Origin: Sphingobacterium multivorum
GTDB lineage: Bacteria; Bacteroidota; Bacteroidia; Sphingobacteriales; Sphingobacteriaceae
NCBI RefSeq assembly: GCF_900457465.1
Contig: NZ_UAUU01000011.1
Location: 1,550,001-1,614,000, forward strand
Direction: 5' to 3'
Length of the DNA: 64,000 nt
Position numbers and translations under genes: made by a program. How positions within the stretch are numbered: the first letter of the stretch is position 1; each line of letters starts with the position of its first letter. Below are positions 9,692 to 20,159 of this stretch, one piece after another. The notes under the pieces are model-generated. The model worked only from the letters and a program-made list of their open reading frames with translations, made no database searches and was not told the DNA's origin.

Positions 9692-12600
9692 AGTTTTCCC
9701 ATATCGTATACGAAATTATAGTTTGGTTATTTTTGCTTTATTCGGCAGCAGTATTCATTATCTATACTTGGATAGGGCTATACGCTTATGGAGCGGTGTT
9801 TCGTTACAAACACAATAATACATTTACGGATTATAGTATTATTGCCACCAACCCCAACGCGCCAACATTCAGTCTGATTGCGCCAGCATACAACGAAGGG
9901 ATGACCATCGTTGAAAACGTACGTTCATTATTGTCGCTGTATTATCATAATCTGGAAATTATTATCGTTAATGATGGTAGTAAAGACGACTCAATTTTGA
10001 AATTGATAGCTTCTTATGAACTTGAACCAACGTCCTTTTTTGTTCAGGGAACTATTGAGACCAAGGATATAAGGGGGATCTATAAGAGCAAAAATCCAGC
10101 TTTTAAGAAGCTGATTGTTGTTGACAAGGAAAACGGCGGTAAGGCTGATGCGCTCAATGTCGGCGTTAATATTTCTTCGGGAGATTATATCGTCTGTATT
10201 GATGTGGACTGCATTTTGGAACAGGATGCTATTCTAAAATTAGCAAAGCCATTTTTGGAGCAGACCGACAAACGGGTTATAGCCTGTGGCGGCGTTATAC
10301 GTTTGGCTAATAACTGTAATGTCGTGAACGGTTCGGTGGTCGACGTTAATCTACCAAAATCATGGTTGGGACGTACGCAGGCTTTGGAGTATATCCGCGC
10401 TTTTATTTTAGGCCGTATGGCTTGGTCCAGGGCTTCTGGATTAATTCTTATTTCCGGAGCATTTGGCGCTTTTGACCGGGAGATTGTATTAGCGTGCGGG
10501 GGCTATGACCGAAATACGGTGGGAGAAGACATGGAACTCGTTGTTCGTATGCGCCGCTATATGGAGGAGCAAAAGCAAGCCTACGAGGTGGTCAACATTC
10601 CTGATCCATTGTGCTGGACGGAAGTACCCGAGTCAAAAGAAGTATTGCGTAAGCAGCGCAATCGTTGGATGCGGGGCACGATGGAAACCTTATGGAAACA
10701 TCGTAAACTTATGTTCAACCCCAAATATGGCCGTTTTGGTATGCTCAGTATGCCTTATTGGTTTTTCTTTGAATTCTTGGGACCCATTGTCGAATTTACG
10801 GGCTATATTGTTTTTCTAATCTTTTTTATTCTAGGAATAATCAATTGGCCATTTTTCGTTGCACTATTTGCACTGGTGATTGCTTCCGGAATTTTGTATT
10901 CGATCTATGCCATCTTGGTTGATCTTGTTAGCCATCAGGTCTATTCGAAGAAACGAGATCTTTCCACCCTGATAACTACCGCGATACTAGAACCTTTATA
11001 CTTTCATCCCATTGTTGTTAAAGCTGGGGTACAGGGGGTTGTTGATTACTTTCGTAAGCAGCATGGCTGGGGAGAAATGACACGGCAAGGCTTTCAACAA
11101 AAAGATGCCAATGAGTCGGTTTGGAAATACCTTGGTCAGCGATTAACTCTGTCGTTACAGAGCTTAGGACCTGTTATGTTGGTTGTCTTTGCCTTGTATA
11201 TGTTATCTGTTGGTGTCGAGTGGTGGTGGTACGGTCGTCGATTTTCTCAGCTTTCGGAGTCACATGCCGGGAAATACCTGTTTTTGGATAACATCTTGTT
11301 TATCTTTCAATCCTTGGCCTGTTTGGGAATCGGCTATTTATTGCTTCAGTTCATCAGCAGTTTTTGGGCAAGACTTCTTATGGTCATATCGTTCTCGTTT
11401 ATTGTCGTTATGCAATTCATCTTGTTTTTGTATTTTGGCGAATCGAGAAATTTGCTTGGGGCTGATATGTTCTATTATAGTTCGGAAGAGATGAAGCAAA
11501 TTTTGGAGGCCAGTGGTATGTTGAGTTTTACCAATATTGCTTTACTTTTATTATTGATCGTAATTTCTTGGGTTCCCCTTTGGGTAGCCAATAAACAGAC
11601 ATTCAAAAAGGCTTATGCGAGTATTGCACTGTTATCTTTGGGGATCATATCGTTTTTTGTCTCCTCGGCTTCGCTTTTGGGGGGGAGCTCCGAAAAAGAT
11701 GAATTCGTCGCCAATGCAAGCCGGAGTAAGTGGCGTTATTTTTTCGATTCCAATTTCACTAATTACGTGGATGAGCACCCTGGGATGCTCGCTATGTTCA
11801 ATAAAGACGACGATGATGCAAAAGTGGTAGATACTAAATTTCCCTTTTTGAAAAAAGAGGATACTAAAGATTTCCTAGGGGCATACATGCAGAAAACGGC
11901 GAAAGTACCCAATTTGGTCATTCTTGTTATCGAGGGTTTAGGACATGCCTATAGTACTGAAAATGGCTATATTGGCAACTTTACACCTTTTATAGGTACA
12001 TTGAAGCAACAGTCTTTGTATTGGGATAATAATATGAGTTCCTCGGGTCGGACATTTTCCGTTTTGCCGACCATAACAGGTTCGTTGCCTTTTGCAACAC
12101 ATGGATTCCTGGAACAAGACACCTTGCCTGACAACTTTAATCTATTTAATATTCTGAAGAGTAATGGATTCAATACTGGGTTTTTCTATGGCGGTCATTC
12201 TAATTTTGATTTCATGAAAAAGTTCATGGATTATAATAAAATAGATATGCTCATGGACCAAGCCGCATTCGGACCTCCTTATAAAAAATTACCCGAAAAG
12301 GGTGGGGAGAGCTGGGGATATGAAGATCAAGCTGTCTTTAGCAAACTTCTTGAAGTACAGAAGGTACAGGAACACCCTTATTTCCATGTTCTTTTGACAC
12401 TATCAACCCATAATCCGTTTTTGATTAATAATGCGGCTCATTATGAGCAACTATTTGATCAACGTATCGCAACATTGAACTTTACACCCGAACAAAAAAA
12501 GTGGGCTTTGGAAAACCGTACCCAGCTTGTTTCGGTGCTGAATCTAGATGATGCGATGGAGCAGTTCTTTAATGAATATAAAAAGAGACCAGATTTTGCA

Positions 12601-13106
12601 AATACTATTTTTGTCATAACTGGGGACCACGCGATGCCTGAGATACCCTTGCAAAGCAAAATCGATCGTTATCATGTTCCACTGTTGATTTATTCACCAC
12701 TTTTGAAAGGGCCAAAGACTTTTCATAATTTTGTTAGCCATTTTGATGTCGCGCCTTCCATATTGGCCTACTATCGCGAGAATTTTGGTATGAAAACTCC
12801 TACACAAGTTACCTGGATCGTCAGGGCCTTGACAAGGGCACTTCAGCTCAGGGAGATGGCATTGCCATGATGCAGAGTAAAAATCAATTGATTGATTTTG
12901 TAAAAGGCAGTTACCATCTTTCCGATGGACAACTGTATAAACTGGATGGAATACTCAATGAAGATGCCACCGCGGATAATGCGAAAGAAGAATTGTCCAA
13001 GCGCTTTGAATTATTTAAGCGCAAGAACAAACTCTTTTATACCCAGAAGCGACTTCTTCCAGACAGTGTGTATACAAATTACTTTAATAGAACAAAGAAG
13101 AACTAG
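9685..13106 (+). CDS. Processive GT2 glycosyltransferase fused to a sulfatase/LTA-synthase-fold domain; frameshift near C terminus
   Basis: The N-terminal half is a membrane GT2 synthase: one membrane helix (8-35), NDGS at 96-99, DVD at 173-175, GED at 280-282 and the processive-type QRNRW at 324-328, then membrane helices at about 350-430. After a further membrane block (about 485-660) a periplasmic alkaline-phosphatase-superfamily domain runs from about 735 (VIEGLG, SSSGRTFSVLP with the likely Thr nucleophile, YGGHSNFD, TGDHAMPEIPL), as in LtaS and sulfatases. The open frame stops at 12870, but one missing G near 12820 restores W-I-G-Q-G-L-D and joins it to the frame ending at 13106, giving about 1140 residues. 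Likely role: making an exopolysaccharide and transferring a phospho- or sulfo-linked group to it. Substrates are unknown. Confidence 0.87.
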
Positions 13107-14346
13107 GAATTTTCGAATATAACCAAGGATGATGTCCAATTGATTTCCTTTCTCTTTTGGCCTGAATTCTTGGTTATAATAGGTGCCTGAAATTGAAAAT
13201 AGGTTACTTTGTTTCACCGAGAAGTTATACTCGGCACCTACTTTGAATGTCTTTAATTTATAGGAAGCGTTGTCCAATAGATTATTTCGGTTTTCTTCGG
13301 GGCTCAGACCCGTTCCGGCACTAAATCCGAAGTAATCGTTTGCTCCTTTTGTATAATAGCGGACTGTTCCCGTATAGGACTGGGAAATATTCTTTTCGCC
13401 CGGTGTAAGGTAAGTCCTCAGATTGAACCAAAAGTTTTTGGTAATATTTTCCTACTGAAGCCGTGTACATCCAGATGTTGTCGCTAAAGTAAAGCTGACG
13501 ATATCCGATCTCTCCCTCAAAGCTGTTCGGAAGATTGGCATAGAGAGACACACCAGTTCTATATTTCGCAAAAATCCCCACATTATTGGAGTATCCAGCA
13601 CCCACGTAGAGGTAAAATATCTTTGAAAGACGCGGATAAGCCTCCATCTCGAATTGTACGCCGTTTTCTGCAAATTTATTTGCATAGTTGGTCCTGAAAA
13701 TAACTGATCCTATGGGGGTTGCCCGCTTATAACTTAAGCCGACAATGTGCCAATTATGATCAAACTGTTTGTCAAAATAGACGAAGTTGTAGGTCAGACC
13801 GATTGCGTTTTTAGCCGTATATTCTTCAATACTTTTTGCCAGTGCTCGAGCTTCTGTGTTTTTAGGATTAATTGCCAATAAACGATGAATTGCCTTTTCG
13901 GCAGCTTCATAATGATCGTTGCCATAACTAATTTTACCTTTTAACAGAAGTAGATCCTGCGACTGCGGATGTAGGCTAAGCCCTTTGTCTGTAATTGCAA
14001 TAGCTTTGTCAGTCTGATCATTCCAATATTCCAATGAGGCATAGGCTAAAAAGAAATCTTCATCAGTTGTGTTCTTTTTGTCCAGTTCTGTGAAGATGGT
14101 TCTTGCCGAATCAATTTTGTCCGACCAGGTATAAAGCCGTCCGAGAAAGATACTGATATCCGAATAATCCGGTGCTTGAAGTAGCGCCTGTTTGGATAAT
14201 TGAATGGCTTGCGGATAATCTTTTGAATCAAAGGCTACCTTTCGCGCTTTTACAAAGAGATCATCAGCAGTGAGTTTAGTCTCTTGCGCAATTGAAAATA
14301 AGGGTAATAAAGAGAGGGAGAGTAATGGATAAATTACTTTTTTCAT
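13103..14346 (-). pseudogene. YaiO-family outer-membrane beta-barrel with N-terminal TPR repeats, frameshifted
   Basis: A signal peptide (MKKVIYPLL to FSIAQ) is followed by about four TPR-like repeats (residues 20-165) and then Tyr-rich amphipathic strands of a YaiO-type barrel, from GLTYNFVYFDKQF onward. The frame breaks near 13434, where removing one base gives Y-Y-K-N-F-W-F and continues through LSISGTYYNQEF-like strands. The last codons read G-Y-I-R-K-F; deleting one C there gives a stop right after Phe, the usual C-terminal residue for outer-membrane barrels. TPR plus barrel recalls PgaA/BcsC exporters. It is convergent with the GT2 fusion, and its corrected stop shares a CTAG with that gene's stop. 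An earlier ATG at 14367 is less likely. Confidence 0.8.
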
Positions 14347-14492
14347 TCCAGATCGTAAAGTTGACATTTAAGCTTGCTAATATATAAACTAAAATTAGCA
14401 AATTTTGTTTGTCTGCTTTTGTTTTAAAATAAATTTTTGAGCTCTTTTAAAGTGTTCTATCTCTTTTTGCGGAACGCCTTCCGAAATAATCC

Positions 14493-15200
14493 TTAGAAGG
14501 AGAGTTTCGAAAAACGCCAATGGAATGTGTCAACAACCGTTAACTGGTTGCTGTCTACGGGTAATCCGGTTACTATTTTAAGCACCTGCATGGCCATCAT
14601 ACTGCCGATAATACCGGGTAAAGGACCCAGCACCCCATTTTTATCGCAATTTGGAACCTGTTCCGGATCGGGGGGCGTTGGAAAGATATCCAATAGGTTT
14701 TTACTACCCTGATAGTTAAAGACAGCCAGCTGTCCTTCAAAACCATAGATGCTACCGTACACCAAAGGTTTATCGAGTTGTAGGCACGTATGATTAAGCA
14801 GGTAGCGTGTCGGAAAGTTATCACAGCAATCGACAATGATATGATAGGGAGCGAGCAATGCTAGCGCGTTGTCTGCATCTATTTTTACCTGAAAGGGCTC
14901 AAAATCAATTGTACTATTGTGTTGCCGTATATAGGCTGTGGCACTTTCTGTTTTTGCCTGGTGTATATTATCTTCGGAATGAATGATCTGTCTATTTAGA
15001 TTGTGGATTTCAACCCTGTCAAAATCAACCAGGCCAAGTTTGCCTATACCAGCTGCGGCTAAATATTGAACGACAGGGCTCCCGAGTCCCCCCGCACCGA
15101 CGACCAATACCTTGGCATCCATAATCTTCCGTTGTCCGGCAACGCCGATCTCTTCAATAAAAATCTGTCTGCTATAGCGATCAAAAATGTTATTTTTCAT
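14493..15200 (-). CDS. thiF: ThiF: adenylyltransferase for the ThiS sulfur carrier
   Basis: This 235-residue protein is an E1-like enzyme of the HesA/MoeB/ThiF family. It has the nucleotide-binding glycine motif GAGGLGSP (about 36-43), the ATP-contacting Arg region NLNRQIIH, the Asp of VDCCDN, and the Cys of VPNCDKNGVLG. ThiF adenylates the C-terminal glycine of ThiS so that sulfur can be attached for thiazole synthesis. It is the last gene of the riboswitch-led thi operon and directly follows thiH, which makes ThiF rather than MoeB the right name. It looks intact. Confidence 0.92.
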   Translation of the reverse strand: MKNNIFDRYSRQIFIEEIGVAGQRKIMDAKVLVVGAGGLGSPVVQYLAAAGIGKLGLVDFDRVEIHNLNRQIIHSEDNIHQAKTESATAYIRQHNSTIDFEPFQVKIDADNALALLAPYHIIVDCCDNFPTRYLLNHTCLQLDKPLVYGSIYGFEGQLAVFNYQGSKNLLDIFPTPPDPEQVPNCDKNGVLGPLPGIIGSMMAMQVLKIVTGLPVDSNQLTVVDTFHWRFSKLSF

Positions 15201-15204
15201 GTAT

Positions 15205-16330
15205 TTAACGTACTATACCGGCATAATTGCTCTCCCAGTCTTTCATCACTGGAGAATAGCCCCATCTTTCTGATTTGATTTTTTATTGTTTCCATATCTC
15301 TTTCATCACTTACTTCAAATTGTTCCAAAGCTTGCGGATCAACAACATAGCCTCCCGGATTGGTCTTTGAAGCGGCACTCATGGTCGTTACGCCAATAGG
15401 TATGATATGATCCCTGAAGGTTTCGTTCTCTCGGGTGGAAATGGAGATTTCTAAATTTTCATTCCACAGGCGGTATGCACAGATCAACTGTAGTAGATCG
15501 CGGTCTGCCAAATGAAAATTTGGCTCAACAGAACCTTCGGCTGGTCGCAGGCGTGGAAAGGAAATCGAATAGCGTGTTTGCCAATATCGTTTTTGTAAAT
15601 AGGCGATTGTGCCGCGGTGAAAAAGCTGTCCACCCGCCAGTCCTCCAGCCCAAGTAATACGCCCAATCCGATTTTATGGATTCCCGCCCGGCCTATACGG
15701 TCAGGCGTATCCAAACGATAGTCAAAATTGGACTTTTTTCCTTTCGGATGATATTGTTTGTAAACTTCGCGATGGTAGGTTTCCTGATAGACCAATATTG
15801 CATAGACTCCGGCTGCCTGCAGTAATCGGTACTCGGATTCTTCCAATGGCTGTACTTCAATGGATATCTGTGAAAAATGAGGTTTTAAAAGCCGAATAGC
15901 ATTTAGGAAATAAGTGATCTCGACAGTTTTGTTGGCTTCTCCGCTGACCCAGTAAGATATGATTGATTCCCATGGCTTTAAGTGCCATTGCTTCCAGTAA
16001 TAGTTCGGTGTTGCTCAGCGTTTTGCGTTTGATTTTATTGTCCATGCTAAAACCGCAATATGTACAGATGTTTTGGCACTCATTGCTCAGGTAAAGCGGG
16101 GCATAGAGCTGTATGGTTTTACCGAAACGACGTTGTGTGATTTGTTGGGTTTTTTGTGCCATTTGCTCCAGATATGGTGCTGCAGCCGGTGAGATGAGCG
16201 CTCTAAAGTCAGAGAGCGTTAAATGGTCTTTTTCTAACGCATGTTGTACATCCTGATCAGTAGCGTCATAAATCTGTGCATGGACCTTATCCCAGGAGTA
16301 TTCATCGCGTATCATTTTGAAATCTGTCAT
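15205..16330 (-). pseudogene. thiH: ThiH: 2-iminoacetate synthase (radical SAM), broken by three single-base indels
   Basis: ThiH splits tyrosine to give dehydroglycine for thiazole synthesis. The radical SAM motif CxxxCxxC is at residues 85, 89 and 92 (ECQNICTYCGF). Three indels break the frame: an extra G in the run at 15948-15950, a missing G at about 15605 (restoring AYLQKRYW), and an extra G in the run at 15260-15263 (restoring GYSPVMKDWESNYAGIVR). With all three corrected the protein ends at 15205 and matches full-length ThiH, including the typical SISFPRLRPAEGS segment. All three lie in G/C runs. It overlaps neither neighbour and sits between thiG and thiF. Sequencing error is the simplest explanation because the rest of the pathway is kept. 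Confidence 0.9.
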
Positions 16331-16339
16331 AGTGAATTA

Positions 16340-17110
16340 TCAATCAAATAAAAATGAAGTTAGGGGGCTCGAAGCGATTGCGTGGGAGCCTATCTTTCCC
16401 AATCCGGCCTCATAAGCTTTCCGTCCAGCGATAACGGCCTCTCTGAAAGCTTCGGCCTACGTATCGGATTATTAGAGACTGCAATTGCCGTATTGACAAG
16501 CACCGCATCAGCTCCGATTTCCATGGCTTTAGCGGCATCGGAAGGCGCTCCGATTCCAGCGTCTACGACCACTGGGACATTACTTTCCCTCAATAATAAT
16601 TTCGAGAAAGTCCAAGGTACGCAGCCCTTTATTGCTTCCAATAGGGGCACCTAAAGGCATAACGACAGCTGTGCCTGCATTTTCTAAACGTTTACAAAGT
16701 ACCGGGTCTGCGTGAATATAGGGCATGACGACGAAACCCAATTTAGCAAGTGATTCGGTTGCGCGTAAGGTTTCAATAGGATCGGGCAGCAGATAACGCG
16801 GGTCGGGATGAATTTCCAATTTCACCCAGTTTGTTTCCAGTGCTTCGCGAGCAAGTTCAGCCGCAAGTACTGCTTCTTCAGCTGTTCGTGCTCCCGAAGT
16901 ATTGGGAAGCAAATGGATTGCCGCCAGATCGAGCGCGCTGATGAGGCTGTCGTCTGAGCCGGTCTGGTCGATTCGTTTGAGGGCGACGGTGACCAATTGG
17001 GAAGCCGAAGCCACAATGGCAGCGCTCATTTCCGTGAGATTACCGAATTTGCCCGTACCGAGAAATAATCTGGATTCAAATACGCGATCGGCTATATGTA
17101 GGTTGCTCAT
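16340..17110 (-). pseudogene. thiG: ThiG: thiazole synthase, broken by two single-base indels
   Basis: ThiG builds the thiazole phosphate from deoxyxylulose phosphate, dehydroglycine and ThiS-thiocarboxylate. The Schiff-base Lys is K97 in WVKLEIHPD, and VVVDAGIGAPSDAAKAMEIGADAVL is the phosphate-binding end of the barrel. Two indels break it: an extra G in the run at 16587-16589 (corrected to IIIEESNVP) and a missing base near 16457 (corrected to IRMAEAFREA). The corrected frame has exactly 257 codons and ends in ASSPLTSFLFD at 16340. Its start overlaps the thiE stop by a few bases. Both lesions leave the flanking protein sequence unaltered, which argues for recent change or sequencing error. 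Confidence 0.9.
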
Positions 17111-17724
17111 AGTAAAATTTTATTGATGGATGAAACAATGTTTGGAGTCTTGGTTACGATTCCCGAGAGTGCTACACCGTAGACGCCAATTTCTAATAGA
17201 TGTTGGATATCTTCAAGTTGGCTTATACCGCCAATTGCGAATATTGGAATAGGGGTTAGGCCTTCTCGGCGGACTTGTTGGATGATGTTTTCATATCCTG
17301 CAATCCCCAGTAGTGGACTTAGTTTTTGTTTTGTCGTGGTATAGTTGAATGGCCCGAGCCCGATATAGTCACAATGTTCACTTATTCTTTGCTTTACATT
17401 GGCAAAGCTATTGGCTGTACCGCCGATTATTTTTCCTGCACCCAATAGGTGCCGGGCAGCTGCTACACTGCAGTCGTCCAGTCCCAAGTGCACCCCATCA
17501 GCGTCTACAGCCGCTGCAAGCAAAGGATGGTCATTGATGATACAGCTGGCACCAAATTCGGAACAAGCCTGCCTGATCTCTTCGGCGAGCGCATAAAGAT
17601 CTTTTTCCTCGGCTTCCTTCCATCGGATCTGTATCCATTTGGCCCCAGCATCCAGCGCTTTCAGCATGTTGTTTTTTTGTTCCCTTATAGTTTTACCTTG
17701 TGAGATATATTGGAGTCTTTCCAT
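17107..17724 (-). CDS. thiE: ThiE: thiamine phosphate synthase
   Basis: ThiE couples HMP pyrophosphate with thiazole phosphate to thiamine phosphate. The protein has WIQIRWKEAEEKD (substrate Lys and Arg), CIINDHPLLAAAVDADGVHLG, the GTANS turn, GPFNYTTTKQK and the phosphate loop FAIGGI, all characteristic of ThiE. I chose the ATG at 17724 (MERLQYIS), because family members begin there; the frame stays open to 17775. The start lies inside the 3' end of the tenI-like gene (40-base overlap) and its end overlaps thiG, so translation is likely coupled. Confidence 0.9.
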   Translation of the reverse strand: MERLQYISQGKTIREQKNNMLKALDAGAKWIQIRWKEAEEKDLYALAEEIRQACSEFGASCIINDHPLLAAAVDADGVHLGLDDCSVAAARHLLGAGKIIGGTANSFANVKQRISEHCDYIGLGPFNYTTTKQKLSPLLGIAGYENIIQQVRREGLTPIPIFAIGGISQLEDIQHLLEIGVYGVALSGIVTKTPNIVSSINKILL

Positions 17725-18302
17725 AGTTTTTGTTTGCATGCAATAAAATTTTGAATAGGATCCCGATGTTTCCATAAAGTGCCATATAAGGCAATCCCAT
17801 CTGCACCTTGCTGCATCGGAATAAGACAGTTGTCTTGGTTTATCCCTCCAAGACCGATGAGACGAACAGCAAAGTTGGCGCGTGACGGGAGTTGACCTAG
17901 TCTTGCATTATGCGTTCCATACCCCACTTTTGAGATGCTCGGAAATAATGGACTGAAAAAAGCATAGGCCCAACGTTCATCAAGGCTATTGAATTGATCA
18001 ATATCATGCACAGATGTTGAACAGATTGTTGTAGGCCCCAGTTGATTTGCAGATTCATGCAGTCTACTTTTATCGTTCAGGTGGATTCGTGCAATCCCAA
18101 GCTCAGCCGATAGATGCGCATGTGAGTGTAGAACCAATCTGTCGCGGTATATAGGAGCTATAGTTTCTATATATCGCGACATTTGTAAGTCTGTAAAATG
18201 ATACTTACGCAAATGCAGAATATCAAGACCTTCTTTAAACAACGCTGCTATAATCGCCTGTTCAGAACGGATTGTTTCTGCTGCTGTCAATGCAATAATC
18301 AT
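17685..18302 (-). CDS. TenI/ThiE-like protein (probable thiazole tautomerase)
   Basis: A 205-residue TIM-barrel protein of the ThiE/TenI superfamily. It shares LHLRKYHFTDLQ, VLHSHAHLSAELGIARIHLN, a FFSPLFPSISKVGYG loop and RLIGLGGI with the family but lacks the clear pyrophosphate-binding residues seen in the neighbouring ThiE. TenI converts the ThiG product to the aromatic thiazole; that role fits its place between thiC and thiE. Its ATG overlaps the thiC stop (ATGA) and its end overlaps thiE by 40 bases. It could also be a second thiamine phosphate synthase. Confidence 0.8.
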   Translation of the reverse strand: MIIALTAAETIRSEQAIIAALFKEGLDILHLRKYHFTDLQMSRYIETIAPIYRDRLVLHSHAHLSAELGIARIHLNDKSRLHESANQLGPTTICSTSVHDIDQFNSLDERWAYAFFSPLFPSISKVGYGTHNARLGQLPSRANFAVRLIGLGGINQDNCLIPMQQGADGIALYGTLWKHRDPIQNFIACKQKLWKDSNISHKVKL

Positions 18303-20113
18303 GAATAGATCTCTTTTCCTTGTGCGATGAATTCCTGTGATTTTTCCAGCATCCCCTGGGCGGCACTATCCCTGATTTCCTGCGTTATTTTCATCGAGCA
18401 AAATTTGGGACCGCACATGGAGCAGAAGTGCGCAACTTTAGCCGCATCTGCCGGCAATGTTTCGTCATGATATTCCCGTGCGGTATCTGGATCAAGGGAA
18501 AGGTTGAATTGATCTTCCCATCTGAATTCGAATCTGGCTTTACTCAAGGCGTTATCACGATATTGTGCACCAGGGTGTCCTTTGGCTAAATCGGCCGCAT
18601 GGGCAGCTAGTTTATAGGTGATTACACCATCTTTGACATCTTTTTTATTTGGTAGACCCAGGTGTTCTTTGGGGGTAACATAGCAAAGCATTGCACAGCC
18701 ATACCAACCGATCATAGCCGCTCCAATGGCGGATGTGATATGGTCATAGCCTGGAGCAATATCTGTTGTTAAGGGACCTAAGGTATAAAATGGCGCTTCG
18801 TCACAACAGGCCAATTGCTTGTCCATATTCTCTTTGATCAATTGCATAGGAACATGTCCTGGCCCTTCGATCATCACCTGAACATCATGTTTCCAGGCGA
18901 TTTTGGTGAGTTCGCCCAGGGTTTCGAGCTCCGCAAATTGAGCTGCATCGTTTGCATCTGCAATAGCTCCGGGGCGAAGACCGTCGCCAAGTGAAAAAGC
19001 CACATCATATTGTTTCATAATTTCGCATATTTCCTCAAAATGGGTATAGAGAAAATTTTCTTTGTGATGAAAAAGACACCATTTGGCCATGATAGAGCCG
19101 CCTCTGGAGACAATTCCAGTAACTCGGGATGCCGTGAGATGGATATAACGAAGCAATACGCCGGCGTGTATGGTAAAGTACGAAACACCCTGTTCGGCCT
19201 GTTCAATCAAGGTATCTTTGAATATTTCCCAGGTAAGATCCTCGGCCACCCCCTTTACTTTTTCGAGCGCCTGATAGATCGGTACTGTACCGATTGGGAC
19301 TGGCGAGTTACGGATAATCCATTCGCGGGTTTCGTGAATATTTTTGCCAGTGGATAGATCCATGATGGTATCAGCCCCCCAACGACAGGCCCATACCGCT
19401 TTCTCAACTTCTTCCTCTATACTTGAACTTACGGCACTATTGCCAATATTGGCATTGATTTTAACAAGAAAGTTGCGTCCGATAATCATGGGTTCACTTT
19501 CAGGGTGATTAATATTATTGGGTATGATCGCTCTTCCGGCGGCGATTTCTTCACGGACAAATTCTGGTGTAATAGCTTTATCATGTGTTCTCGCACCAAA
19601 GTTTTGCCCCCGATGCTGATGATCCATTCCAGGGGTACTAGCTTCCAACTGCTCAATACGTTGGTTTTCCCGGATAGCAACATACTCCATTTCCGGGGTA
19701 ATGATGCCTTGCTTTGCATAATGTAATTGGGTGACATTCTTGCCGGCGGAGGCTACTTTCGGTTTGTGGCTATAGGCAAATCGGAGTTCGTCCAACGTTG
19801 GATCAGAAAGTCGTTTTTGTCCATATTCAGAGCTGATGCCAGCCAACTGTATGACATCCTGACGATCCAAGATCCACTGCTCGCGAAGGCGAGGGAGTCC
19901 TTTGCGGATATCGATATGGATGGTGTCATCTGTATAAGGCCCAGAAGTATCATAGATTGTTACCGGCGGATTAATTTCGATCTGTCCATTCGTTAATTTG
20001 GTTGGGCTCAAGGAGATTTGACGCATAGCGACTTGAATAGGAAATAGTTTTCCGGCTACAAAAATTTTCTTTGCATTTGGAAAGGGGGATTGCGTAATTG
20101 TTTCAGCTGTCAT
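18299..20113 (-). CDS. thiC: ThiC: phosphomethylpyrimidine synthase
   Basis: The 604-residue protein is a full-length ThiC, the radical SAM enzyme that rearranges aminoimidazole ribotide to HMP phosphate. The unusual C-terminal cluster motif CxxCxxxxC is present as CSMCGPKFC about 40 residues from the end. Other family blocks are clear: TPEMEYVAIRENQ, NTDGNIGNSAV-like NANIGNSAVSSSIEEE, DTIMDLSTG, TIHAGVLLRY, SRGGSIMAKWC and MIEGPGHVPM. It is the second gene of the operon, 46 bases after thiS, and its stop overlaps the next start. No defects are seen. Confidence 0.96.
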   Translation of the reverse strand: MTAETITQSPFPNAKKIFVAGKLFPIQVAMRQISLSPTKLTNGQIEINPPVTIYDTSGPYTDDTIHIDIRKGLPRLREQWILDRQDVIQLAGISSEYGQKRLSDPTLDELRFAYSHKPKVASAGKNVTQLHYAKQGIITPEMEYVAIRENQRIEQLEASTPGMDHQHRGQNFGARTHDKAITPEFVREEIAAGRAIIPNNINHPESEPMIIGRNFLVKINANIGNSAVSSSIEEEVEKAVWACRWGADTIMDLSTGKNIHETREWIIRNSPVPIGTVPIYQALEKVKGVAEDLTWEIFKDTLIEQAEQGVSYFTIHAGVLLRYIHLTASRVTGIVSRGGSIMAKWCLFHHKENFLYTHFEEICEIMKQYDVAFSLGDGLRPGAIADANDAAQFAELETLGELTKIAWKHDVQVMIEGPGHVPMQLIKENMDKQLACCDEAPFYTLGPLTTDIAPGYDHITSAIGAAMIGWYGCAMLCYVTPKEHLGLPNKKDVKDGVITYKLAAHAADLAKGHPGAQYRDNALSKARFEFRWEDQFNLSLDPDTAREYHDETLPADAAKVAHFCSMCGPKFCSMKITQEIRDSAAQGMLEKSQEFIAQGKEIYS

Positions 20114-20159
20114 TTTTTCTGTATTGTGGTGAATTACTCGGTTGATTTTTTTTGAAAGG

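Noticed and set aside
14455..14492. Hairpin CGGAA-GGCG-TTCCG after thiF as a terminator
   Set aside because: On the minus strand it is followed by CAAAAAGAG rather than a T run, so it does not fit a Rho-independent terminator.
19010..19357. A 115-codon frame antisense to thiC
   Set aside because: thiC is fully conserved on the other strand; the antisense frame has no recognisable motifs.
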